Below, one piece after another: positions 15,777-22,186 of a stretch of DNA of 23,180 nt (position 1 is the first letter of the stretch; the number at the start of each line of letters is the position of its first letter). Made by a program: the position numbers and the translations under genes. The DNA comes from a virus. The notes below the pieces were generated by a model. It did no database searches. It had not been told where the DNA came from and saw nothing but the letters and a program-made list of their open reading frames with translations. The stretch lies in IMG/VR virus record IMGVR_UViG_3300014913_000082, positions 1 through 23,180 of that record, one strand, 5' to 3'.

Positions 15777-16350
15777 GTCTCAGCTCCTCCCTTGCGCGCT
15801 TGGCAAGCTCGGTTACAAGCGGTCTGAGCCTCCCCTCAACGTGTTTGCGGAATCTAAGCTGCGGCCGGACCCTTGCCTGTGGGACAAGAAGATACCAGGG
15901 TCGCGGAGGACGCTTCCGAATATCAGCCAAGAAGGCATGCCCGGAGCTCGATCTCCAGAGCTTAATATGCTTGGGCAACGTCCGGCGTAGAGGCGATCGG
16001 AACACCTTGCGGTGCTTAATTCTGTCCCAAATGGGAATCGCCAGGACTTTGGCCTTTACCGGCCTGACTATGCCGCCGTACTCAAGCAACCGCGCCTGAA
16101 CTGCATCGCTTTGCAACGCCGCCGATAAAGTGCCTATCTTGTTGGTCCCTTTTACCAAATAGGTAAAACTCCTTGCCAGGGATCCGCTTCGGCTATGCAC
16201 CGTGCCCCTGCCGGCTCCCAGCTTAGCCCTGAAGAGCTTAAGCGTGCGTCGCGCCCAGAATCCGAGCCCCTTCCTGAAGCCCCTTGCAAGTCGCTGGTGC
16301 GCTTTGATAAGGCTGTTTATGTGTCGCCATTTGATCGTTGCGATGATCAA
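15769..16350 (-). CDS. gp10-like head-tail joining / virion morphogenesis protein
   Basis: This 193-aa protein is very basic (many Arg/Lys, such as RKGLGFWARRTLKLFRAKLG). It contains the features of HK97 gp10-like morphogenesis proteins: a GSLARSFTYLV segment near residue 57, and RLLEYGGIVRPVKAKVLAIP near residues 87-106, where an E-Y-G-G turn is followed by a hydrophobic A-I-P strand. Such proteins connect the head adaptor ring to the tail and are needed for completion. The predicted start is TTG at 16350, which overlaps the previous stop as TTGA. No better start with a ribosome site is visible nearby, so initiation probably depends on coupling. It overlaps the tail terminator gene by eight bases. 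The high Arg content is unusual and could reflect contact with DNA or with an acidic ring. Confidence 0.78.
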   Translation of the reverse strand: MIIATIKWRHINSLIKAHQRLARGFRKGLGFWARRTLKLFRAKLGAGRGTVHSRSGSLARSFTYLVKGTNKIGTLSAALQSDAVQARLLEYGGIVRPVKAKVLAIPIWDRIKHRKVFRSPLRRTLPKHIKLWRSSSGHAFLADIRKRPPRPWYLLVPQARVRPQLRFRKHVEGRLRPLVTELAKRAREELRRG

Positions 16351-16928
16351 ATCTGGGGCCTCCTATGGCTCAGAAGGGTCCTTCTCACCTCCGGCAGCCA
16401 CTCAACACCGGCTACAATCTCCAAGGTTTGGCCGCTAAGTGTCGTGGAAGCCACCTGGCCTAAACGCTTTCGCGTGTTCCAGTAATAGATCACCTGCCGG
16501 GCCACCGCGTGGCTTACGTCCGGCATTGCCGTTTTGAACGACGATGTGTCCGACGCAACCCCGCCTGTGTAGACGATCCTGAGCGCTTGGCGGCCATGTG
16601 TGAGCGTGCTGGTATAAAATGTGACGATACCCAATTCGTCGTTTGTGATGTAATCATCGGTGTCCATATCGTCCGTGTTGTCCCAGTCCCAAGTGGGGTC
16701 ATTCTTGACGCTTGTTATGCTTGAGACCGGGTAAGCCTTCAGAGCGAAGACAAGCTGCCCGGGGAAGACATCGAAAATCTCGGTGTAGCTTCCCGTTTCC
16801 AGGGTCCGCCCCATGAACTGCTCGGCTTCCTTGGATACAGCGCTTATAAGCAAACCGAGCTCCGTATCGTAGTCGTTGCTCGTTATTCCAAGGAGCGATT
16901 TAACGTCGGCAAGAGGGCAAAGATCCAC
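16347..16928 (-). CDS. gp6-like head-tail connector (adaptor) protein
   Basis: This 193-aa protein matches the HK97 gp6 type of connector, which forms a ring below the portal. The N-terminus carries the family pattern CPLADVKSLLGITSNDYD followed by LGLLISAVSKEAEQFMGR, the two helices of the adaptor. A strand region follows (PVSSITSVKND), then GRQALRIVYTGGV and PDVSHAVARQVIYYW, the conserved C-terminal helix. The start is GTG at 16928, sharing one base with the upstream TAG (TAGTG). It ends in TGA, overlapping the next start. The acidic stretch DWDNTDDMDTDDYITND (about residues 81-97) is an unusual surface loop between strands and appears to be an insertion. Confidence 0.88.
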   Translation of the reverse strand: MDLCPLADVKSLLGITSNDYDTELGLLISAVSKEAEQFMGRTLETGSYTEIFDVFPGQLVFALKAYPVSSITSVKNDPTWDWDNTDDMDTDDYITNDELGIVTFYTSTLTHGRQALRIVYTGGVASDTSSFKTAMPDVSHAVARQVIYYWNTRKRLGQVASTTLSGQTLEIVAGVEWLPEVRRTLLSHRRPQI

Positions 16929-17170
16929 TACTTGGCCTCCTCAGGGGCTACGAAAGCGGTACACCGCTTAGGTCCTTTCATGGCTCGTGTCGCAGGCTTT
17001 GGCTTTCTCTGCCTTTTCGGCACCAAGTCAAAGGGAAGCTCGTCGAGAATGTGCCTAAGGCCCGATTTGTTCACGTCCTCTTCGTCCATGTAAAAAACGT
17101 CCCAGCCTGCCCGGACAAAACGATAGCGGAAACTGCCGTTTCGTTTGACGCGCCATTTCTTAAGCGCCAT
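16928..17170 (-). CDS. Small basic phage protein between capsid and connector (80 aa)
   Basis: This 80-aa protein starts at ATG 17170 with AGGAG eight bases upstream. A longer open frame to 17347 exists but would overlap the capsid gene by 100 bases, so I reject it. The sequence begins MALKKWRVKRNGSFRYRFV, has a short acidic middle (YMDEEDVNK), then LPFDLVPKRQRKPKPATRAM and a basic tail. It has no membrane segment. Genes in this position often encode small head-completion or capsid-associated proteins, but I do not recognise a family. It ends in TAG, overlapping the start of the connector gene by one base. It lies just after the hairpin downstream of the capsid gene, so its expression may be lower than that of the capsid. 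Confidence 0.72.
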   Translation of the reverse strand: MALKKWRVKRNGSFRYRFVRAGWDVFYMDEEDVNKSGLRHILDELPFDLVPKRQRKPKPATRAMKGPKRCTAFVAPEEAK

Positions 17171-17178
17171 GAGCTGTA

Positions 17179-17183
17179 CTCCT
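17179..17183 (-). promoter_or_regulatory. Ribosome binding site of the 80-aa gene
   Basis: AGGAG lies eight bases before ATG 17170. It decides the start over the longer open frame that would overlap the capsid gene. Confidence 0.7.
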
Positions 17184-17191
17184 CTCGCTAT

Positions 17192-17226
17192 AAAAGGGGC
17201 CGGGAGGGGGCGCTCAGACCCCCTCC
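17192..17226 (-). terminator. Possible weak terminator or processing hairpin after the capsid gene
   Basis: In the transcript, GGAGGGGG pairs perfectly with CCCCCTCC over eight base pairs around an eight-base loop (TCTGAGCG), at 17203-17226. A short T run (TTTT, 17192-17195) follows after a seven-base spacer (CGGCCCC). The stem is strong, but the T run is short and displaced, so this is at best a partial terminator. It lies in the longest intergenic gap of the window, where such an element would lower downstream expression or protect the capsid message. Confidence 0.5.
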
Positions 17227-17247
17227 AGACCGCCACTGCTGCGGCGA

Positions 17248-18534
17248 TTACGTGGTCGTATCGGTGCACACGCACGCGGATTCGGGATTGATCATCCCGA
17301 CATCCACGGTATAGACAGCCTTCACCTCCACGAGGTGCTTGGCCCAAGCATCGCCTCCAACCGAGGTCGAAGCCAGCTCAAGCCCGCCCCACTCGCAGAG
17401 AATGACATCCGGCACACGGACCAGCATAAGCGTTGCTTCGTTGCTGCCGGTACCTCCGTCAACCGTCAAGTTTGAGGTCGTGTAGACGGGAATACCGTAC
17501 AGCCTCGGCGAATACGCCTGCTGCTGGGTCGGATTGATCACGAAATTGTTGGACTCGGAGTTCTTCACGAACCCGAGAATGCCGTACCAGGTCCTCGGGT
17601 GCATGAACCAGGCGCATTCGTCAAGCGGCACATCGTCTGTTTCAAGCTCCTTCATGAAATCGCGGAGCTTGTCGAACGTTATTGCCGCCGAACCGGCGCT
17701 TACAGTATTCACACCGCTTGTATTGGCAATGCCAGTTGGCTGTCCCGACGAACCGCTTCCTTCGAGGATTGCGTCGTCAACAGCGCGGGCCAGTTCCTCG
17801 CCGAGGATCCTGCGTACAATGGTCTCAGCAGCAAGCTCACTCGACCGGACGAGGAATTGAGTGAGCTGCACCCTGCCGACACACCAGTGCGGGTTGAGCT
17901 GGAGCTGGGCGGTCTTCATGGCTGTATCGGCCGTGATGGTGTCGCCCTCGTTTGCCAACCAGCTTGTCGTCGGTGCATCGGTTACCTTCGGGATCTGGAC
18001 CGGGGCACCGGTTGCTTGAAGAACCGTGCAGCCAGCCTTCCTGGCAACGATCTTTGCACCGTAATAGGTGAAGAATTCGTCAGCCAAAAAATCACCGGCT
18101 ACAAAGTCCGAGCCTTCAGCGGTTCCGCCGCCGTAGCTCAGGGTCTTGTAGTACCCCTCCTTCTGGGCGATCTCGGCGCTGGCTTCAAGCGCCATCTTCT
18201 CAAACGGCGCATGCTTCCAGTCACCTGTCATCTTCGCCCGGATATACCGCACGAAGGAGAACTCGTCATAAGGAATCTTGCCGCTCTTACGGATCTTCTC
18301 AAGAAACTTGGCCTGCATTTCCTTTGTGCGTTCGGCCACTTCCTCAGGATCGTAAGAGCTCCAGCTCTGCACCACTTTGGCGACCTTGGAGTCCGACTGC
18401 TCTTCAGCCTCAGCTTTTGCCTTGGCCTCGGCGAGAACAGTCACCTTCTGCGCAAGCGGCTTTACCGCTTCCTCAACGGCCTTGTTTATAAGCTCGTTGA
18501 GCTGCGTTTGAGTAAGCTCAATCGTCTTGCTCAT
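17248..18534 (-). CDS. Major capsid protein (HK97 fold)
   Basis: This 428-aa protein has the two-part layout of HK97-type capsid precursors. Residues 1 to about 110 form a charged, helical, coiled-coil-like segment (QTQLNELINKAVEEAVKPLA and an Ala/Glu/Lys-rich stretch), the expected delta scaffolding domain removed by the prohead protease. The shell part follows, with GGGTAEGSDFVAGDFLADEF, the strand series VQIPKVTDAPTTSWLANEGD, LARAVDDAILEGSGSSGQPT near residues 252-271, and an E-loop/P-domain region ending with VEVKAVYTVDVGMINPESAC. ATG 18534 follows a GGAGGGAG site and overlaps the protease stop by 17 bases. It ends in TAA. The cleavage site cannot be placed exactly. It probably lies between residues 100 and 120. 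Confidence 0.93.
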   Translation of the reverse strand: MSKTIELTQTQLNELINKAVEEAVKPLAQKVTVLAEAKAKAEAEEQSDSKVAKVVQSWSSYDPEEVAERTKEMQAKFLEKIRKSGKIPYDEFSFVRYIRAKMTGDWKHAPFEKMALEASAEIAQKEGYYKTLSYGGGTAEGSDFVAGDFLADEFFTYYGAKIVARKAGCTVLQATGAPVQIPKVTDAPTTSWLANEGDTITADTAMKTAQLQLNPHWCVGRVQLTQFLVRSSELAAETIVRRILGEELARAVDDAILEGSGSSGQPTGIANTSGVNTVSAGSAAITFDKLRDFMKELETDDVPLDECAWFMHPRTWYGILGFVKNSESNNFVINPTQQQAYSPRLYGIPVYTTSNLTVDGGTGSNEATLMLVRVPDVILCEWGGLELASTSVGGDAWAKHLVEVKAVYTVDVGMINPESACVCTDTTT

Positions 18535-20119
18535 GGTCGTTATCTCCCTCCATTTTGATTCTGATGGTCATTTCTTCGTTCCGTTCATCCGATGGGGGGT
18601 CGTCCGCTACGATACGAAACCTAAGCGGAGATTTACCTTGGCCTTGCTCCTGCTTCTGCCTTTCGTTCTCCCCTTGGGGAGCCGATTCGGCTTTCCGCTC
18701 GGGAGCAAATGCCTCGATAAGTTCCACCCAGATGTCGTCTATGAACTTCAGCAAGTCAGGGTGATCCTTCACCCACTTCTTCGCCTTGTCAATGGTCCAG
18801 CCGTCGTCCTTCGGGAACCGAAGGCTTTGAATTTTGGTGGTGTTCTGCCCCTTGGGCCTGCCTATTACAGCGAAAACCCTCGGCTTGGACTTCTTAAGCG
18901 TTATCCTTCGGAAGCTGTCCTTCTCAAACTCGTCCGGGTCGCGGACACGATACTTGATCTCGGTCCAACTTTCCGAGTCTTCCCAACCCGGCTTTGTTAC
19001 AACCTCGGGCGCTTCTTTGAACTCAGGAGGCTCTTTCCCGAACTGCTTGTAATGCTGCGCCAAGTGGTTGTAAACGCCTTTGCGGTCCTTCTCCGGAATA
19101 TCGGTCTTTCCCTGCATGAGCCGGGCCATGGCCGCAGCAACCCCGCGCCAGACAACAGGCTGGGCACCGTCGCCTTTGTGATGCGGCAGCTTATACCATT
19201 GCCGCTCTGCAGGATCAAAACCGTCTGCAGAGGAGTTGACCCAGGCGTGCATTCGACGCAGCTTCTTGGCATCGCCGGTTGCCTTCTTCAGCTCTTCACC
19301 TGCATTCCAAGGCGTATCTTCAGGAGCTTTCGGCCCGTCGCCGTGCACCGAGTAGGGAATCGCCCCCTTTATCTCGACTCCTTCGTAGGGGTCTTCCTCG
19401 GATTTCGGCGCCGGCGCTTCCTCCTCTTTCTTCTCCTGCGCTTCACTTTTTTTGCCCTGCTCCTCAAGCTGCTTCTTTATCCGGGCTGTTGTGTGAAGCG
19501 CTTCGTATGACTGGATCAAGTCCAGGTGGGCCATTGCAAGCTCAACCTCACGCGGGACTTCCACCTGGCCGTTTGAGATGGCCTTGCGCAGGGCCTGGGG
19601 ATTCGCCGGGACCGGGCAAATCGAAAGCTCCCAGAGCTCCTTTTTCTCGAATTTAAGCCCGGGCCTTAGGTCCGGATTCTCCTCAAGGCGCTTTTCGAGC
19701 TCTTCCTCGCTTTCCTCGATCGGCTTTGACTTCAAGCTCTGGAAGCCGACGGAAACGGCATTGAGAAAGCCCCCGTCCACCAACTTGCGTATCTGCTCTG
19801 CAAAAGGATTGGCATCTTCCGGGGCGAACTCGACCTCAAAGACCCAGCCGTAGTTGCCGTCCGGGGTTTTCCCTTTCTTGATCTGCAGCGTCCTTCCAAC
19901 AGGCGGCAGATCGTATCTATGAGCCCACAAGACGACGGGGTTACGCAGGTAATTGTCAAACTGCCAGCCGTCAAGCGGGATCTCATCGCCCATTCGGTCC
20001 CGGATCGCGGTTGTGCCGATGAACCTGTACACGCGGTCCTTGTCCGGTACGGACCGCACCTGGCAAAAAAGCGTTCCTCTGTCCAACTTGGCAATGTCGG
20101 GTTTGCTCTGGTTACCCAT
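18518..20119 (-). CDS. Prohead protease (HK97 U35 type) with long C-terminal extension
   Basis: With the ATG at 20119 this is a 533-aa protein. Residues about 25-180 are the herpes/HK97-type serine protease: His67 in VVLWAHRYDLPPVGR and Ser123 in LNAVSVGFQSL are the probable catalytic pair, followed by the conserved ELSICPVPANP. It matures the capsid by removing scaffolding domains. Residues about 205-245 are charged and coiled-coil-like. Residues about 250-365 hold a module with WYKLPHHKGDGAQPVVWRG and GVYNHLAQHYKQFGKEPP. Residues about 387-450 hold FRRITLKKSKPRVFAVIG and RFPKDDGWTIDKAKKWVKDH, motifs seen on other phage head proteins. The extension may act as extra scaffold or bind the portal (inference). 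Start 20119 is preferred over TTG 20164 because of GGAG nine bases upstream and an eight-base overlap with the previous gene. The HK97 protease itself is about 225 aa. Confidence 0.9.
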   Translation of the reverse strand: MGNQSKPDIAKLDRGTLFCQVRSVPDKDRVYRFIGTTAIRDRMGDEIPLDGWQFDNYLRNPVVLWAHRYDLPPVGRTLQIKKGKTPDGNYGWVFEVEFAPEDANPFAEQIRKLVDGGFLNAVSVGFQSLKSKPIEESEEELEKRLEENPDLRPGLKFEKKELWELSICPVPANPQALRKAISNGQVEVPREVELAMAHLDLIQSYEALHTTARIKKQLEEQGKKSEAQEKKEEEAPAPKSEEDPYEGVEIKGAIPYSVHGDGPKAPEDTPWNAGEELKKATGDAKKLRRMHAWVNSSADGFDPAERQWYKLPHHKGDGAQPVVWRGVAAAMARLMQGKTDIPEKDRKGVYNHLAQHYKQFGKEPPEFKEAPEVVTKPGWEDSESWTEIKYRVRDPDEFEKDSFRRITLKKSKPRVFAVIGRPKGQNTTKIQSLRFPKDDGWTIDKAKKWVKDHPDLLKFIDDIWVELIEAFAPERKAESAPQGENERQKQEQGQGKSPLRFRIVADDPPSDERNEEMTIRIKMEGDNDHEQDD

Positions 20120-20411
20120 CTTTAGCCGCTCCGTTTCCATTGAGCTTGTCAACTTTCTGTTCAAGAAGCCGAACGCTCACAATCAGCTCACCGAGTTTCT
20201 CGTTGAGCATGTTCTGTATCTGGGCGAAACGCTCGACCATTTCTGTATGCCATGAAGCCTCGCGTTCGCGCTGCCTGTCAAACTGCGTCTCTATCTCTTT
20301 CAGCCGCATTTTCAGGTTTCTCACTGCAAGACCCAAGTTCGCCGCGTAAGCTATGGCCGCAGCGGCCGTCGCAAAAACAGCCACCAAACTCTGAAGTTCC
20401 CCTATCTCCAC
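20112..20411 (-). CDS. Small membrane-anchored coiled-coil protein
   Basis: This 99-aa protein starts with GTG at 20411. Residues about 7-29 form one hydrophobic segment rich in Ala and Val (LQSLVAVFATAAAAIAYAAN). Residues 32-91 are a charged amphipathic helix with heptad-like spacing (RLKEIETQFDRQREREASW, then IQNMLNEKLGELIVSV), a likely coiled coil. No cleavable signal is evident. It sits between portal and protease, where HK97-type phages usually have few genes. Membrane-plus-coiled-coil proteins occur in phages as holin-like or XhlA-like proteins, but here the membrane segment is at the N-terminus and the location is unusual for lysis. It could instead be a portal- or scaffold-associated helper. 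The role is unknown. It overlaps the protease gene by eight bases and ends in TAA. Confidence 0.75.
   Translation of the reverse strand: MEIGELQSLVAVFATAAAAIAYAANLGLAVRNLKMRLKEIETQFDRQREREASWHTEMVERFAQIQNMLNEKLGELIVSVRLLEQKVDKLNGNGAAKDG
20129..20132 (-). promoter_or_regulatory. Ribosome binding site of the prohead protease
   Basis: GGAG lies nine bases before ATG 20119. It supports this start rather than the in-frame TTG at 20164 or ATG at 20140. Confidence 0.6.
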
Positions 20412-20431
20412 TTCTCAACTTTCCTCTCAAC

Positions 20432-21433
20432 TCAAAGTTGCACATTCAAAGCTGTCTCCACCATGTCCTTCAAAGTTCGCCTGGCAGCCTTAACGCCGTC
20501 GGCAAGGCCGCGTTCGGCGATTTCTCTTCTCAACTGCCTGTAAATCTCGCTTGCAAACTTCCCCGGGGTCCATGCCGGCCTGGCACCGTTGCCCGTGGCT
20601 TCCTTCACCGCAAGCTCAAAGGATTCAAACAGCTCAGCCACCCTCTGCTCAAACGCTTCACAAGCCTGGGCCGGGATCTCAATGGTATCACCCGGCTTGG
20701 CCCGCTCAGCTTGCTTTCTGAGCCTGAGCTTCACCTTCTGGAAAAAGCCCCTCGTGGCGGTGAGAAGCTCCGCTTTGTAGGGCCTTGCAAGGTCCATTAA
20801 GAAATCAAGGCTGGGACCGGGTGTAGCTGAAGGCCGCTCCTGAAAGTGCTGCCATTCGTCGGTAGGCGTGGCGTCACTGCGTTCCGCGGGCGTTGACGTT
20901 GGATGGGTCCTGGCAGAGACAAGGGGCTTCCCATAGGGAGCCACGTTCACAGGTACAAAGGAGGTATCGCCAACACCAGGTAGGTTAGGGAAACCCAGCC
21001 CCAGCCTCTCGTTGATCACATTAAAAGGCACTCCCATGTTCCAGAGCTTAACCGCACGGGCAAGCTTGGCATCAAGAAGCTCCTGGAGCGCTGAGACCTC
21101 CGTAAGGTCAAAAGCCCCACGGGGACTTGTAGGCTCCACCTTGAGCGGGTCGTCCTCAATCGGAGCCCAAAGCTGCGAGTCAAGCGTGGCCTCGATCAGC
21201 CTTATAAGCGGAAGGACGGTGCCCTCCCAAAATTGGCGGTGAATGGTGTCAGCCGTCGCCTTGTACACTCGCTCCATAACGCCGAGAAGCGAGCTCGGCA
21301 CGTTGAAAACAGCACAGATCTCTTCCCTTGTGAGCTTCCTCTGGTCAATGAAGAGCATGTCATCATGGCTGATCGTGAAGGGGTCGTAACTTACACCGCC
21401 TTCAAGGAAGATCGTGCGGAAGGCTTTTTGCAA
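20432..21433 (-). CDS. Portal protein, C-terminal part downstream of an in-frame stop
   Basis: This 333-codon stretch is in the same frame as the N-terminal portal part and is separated from it by one TAA and 14 sense codons (KKLIEEQFSAKYEG). The first possible start is TTG 21433, which has no properly spaced ribosome site, so independent translation is doubtful. The sequence continues the HK97 portal with FRTIFLEGGVSYDP, then SHDDMLFIDQRKLTREEIC, FNVPSSLLGV (the usual I-C-x-x-F-x-V-P helix) and the ADTIHRQFWEGTVLPLI helix. The standard portal ends near residue 170 of this part (FVPVNVAPYGKPL). About 160 further residues form a helical extension. Read through, the portal would be about 577 aa. 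It is either a disrupted gene, a readthrough product or a sequencing error. Confidence 0.75.
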   Translation of the reverse strand: MQKAFRTIFLEGGVSYDPFTISHDDMLFIDQRKLTREEICAVFNVPSSLLGVMERVYKATADTIHRQFWEGTVLPLIRLIEATLDSQLWAPIEDDPLKVEPTSPRGAFDLTEVSALQELLDAKLARAVKLWNMGVPFNVINERLGLGFPNLPGVGDTSFVPVNVAPYGKPLVSARTHPTSTPAERSDATPTDEWQHFQERPSATPGPSLDFLMDLARPYKAELLTATRGFFQKVKLRLRKQAERAKPGDTIEIPAQACEAFEQRVAELFESFELAVKEATGNGARPAWTPGKFASEIYRQLRREIAERGLADGVKAARRTLKDMVETALNVQL

Positions 21434-21475
21434 CCCCTCGTACTTTGCGCTGAACTGCTCTTCTATGAGTTTCTT

Positions 21476-22165
21476 TTACTCTTGAGTTAGGAGGCGATCG
21501 ACCTTCAGGACCCCGCCCGGGTTGGCTGAGTTCTCAAAATAGCTCTTGTTGAAAAGCATTGCGGCCCAGTCCATTTGGACCGACAGCTTGGCCGCCTCAA
21601 GCGGGCTGAGGCCCCAATCAAGAGGGCCGCCGTAGGGGTTGTAAAGTCTGCACCAGACGATCTGATAGGGGGCGAGCTCAATGGGAGGCTCAGAGGGCCG
21701 GTTCGGGGGGCGATAGATCCAGCTTTTAACAGTGTTGGACTTCTTGTCCGTAACAAGCTGGAACCTCTTGTGGCTCAGAACCACAATCCGCTTGGGCGCT
21801 TCGCGCCAACTGCGACGGTCAAGCACCCAAATGGCGTTTCCGTTGAGAAGAAGCGTGGTAACCGTGGCGGACCACAGGTCCCCGTGGTTCCAGTACTGGT
21901 TCGGCTGCCTGAAAACACGCCACCAGGGGCCGCTTGTTATAGGCCCGCTTCCTGAGAAAAGCCTGTAGGGGACAGAGGCCACACGGCTGCTTATGGCGTT
22001 TACCGCAGCGTAAACCCAAGGATGCTGCGCATACGGCTTGTCAATATCAGTGCCTGCAACCTTGATGGGGTTTACAACGGCCCAGGACTTCTCAAGGTAG
22101 TTGTCAAGAGCCGTCTTGGTCCTTCCCCTCTGTCGCCTGAAAAGCCCAAGGATCTTGCGAAACAA
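21476..22165 (-). CDS. Portal protein, N-terminal part ending at a premature TAA
   Basis: This 229-aa part begins with TTG at 22165 with GGAGG about nine bases upstream. It shows HK97-family portal features: QHPWVYAAVNAISSRVASVP near residues 47-66, GNAIWVLDRR, LSHKRFQLVTDKK, WCRLYNPYGGPLDWGLSPLE and FENSANPGGVLKV. The family continues without interruption at this point, but here the frame meets TAA at 21478-21476 (CTA ACT CAA GAG TAA AAG AAA). One base change (TAA from CAA) would restore Q and a standard reading through KKLIEEQFSAKYEGLQ. The portal forms the dodecameric DNA entry ring at the head vertex, so truncation should abolish function. The gene lies 21 bases after the terminase stop and just upstream of the small membrane protein gene. 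Confidence 0.82.
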   Translation of the reverse strand: MFRKILGLFRRQRGRTKTALDNYLEKSWAVVNPIKVAGTDIDKPYAQHPWVYAAVNAISSRVASVPYRLFSGSGPITSGPWWRVFRQPNQYWNHGDLWSATVTTLLLNGNAIWVLDRRSWREAPKRIVVLSHKRFQLVTDKKSNTVKSWIYRPPNRPSEPPIELAPYQIVWCRLYNPYGGPLDWGLSPLEAAKLSVQMDWAAMLFNKSYFENSANPGGVLKVDRLLTQE

Positions 22166-22186
22166 TCGAGCCGCCCTCCACAGGGA

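Noticed and set aside
16928-17347. Longer 139-aa version of the 80-aa gene
   Set aside because: It would overlap the capsid gene by 100 bases, and the ATG at 17170 has a clear AGGAG site.
17599-19510. Long plus-strand open frames opposite the capsid and protease genes (over 300 codons each)
   Set aside because: They lie fully antisense to well-recognised genes, lack family motifs and good ribosome sites, and are explained by codon bias of the minus-strand genes.
21476-21478. Reassignment of TAA to a sense codon in this phage
   Set aside because: Several genes end normally at TAA with the next ribosome site directly after it (15327, 14377, 322, 17248, 20112), and TAG and TGA are also used as stops, so a recoded genome is unlikely.
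21476-21486. Small hairpin (ACTC-AA-GAGT) next to the portal stop as a readthrough signal
   Set aside because: Only four base pairs with a two-base loop, located before the stop and not after it. Too weak to claim.
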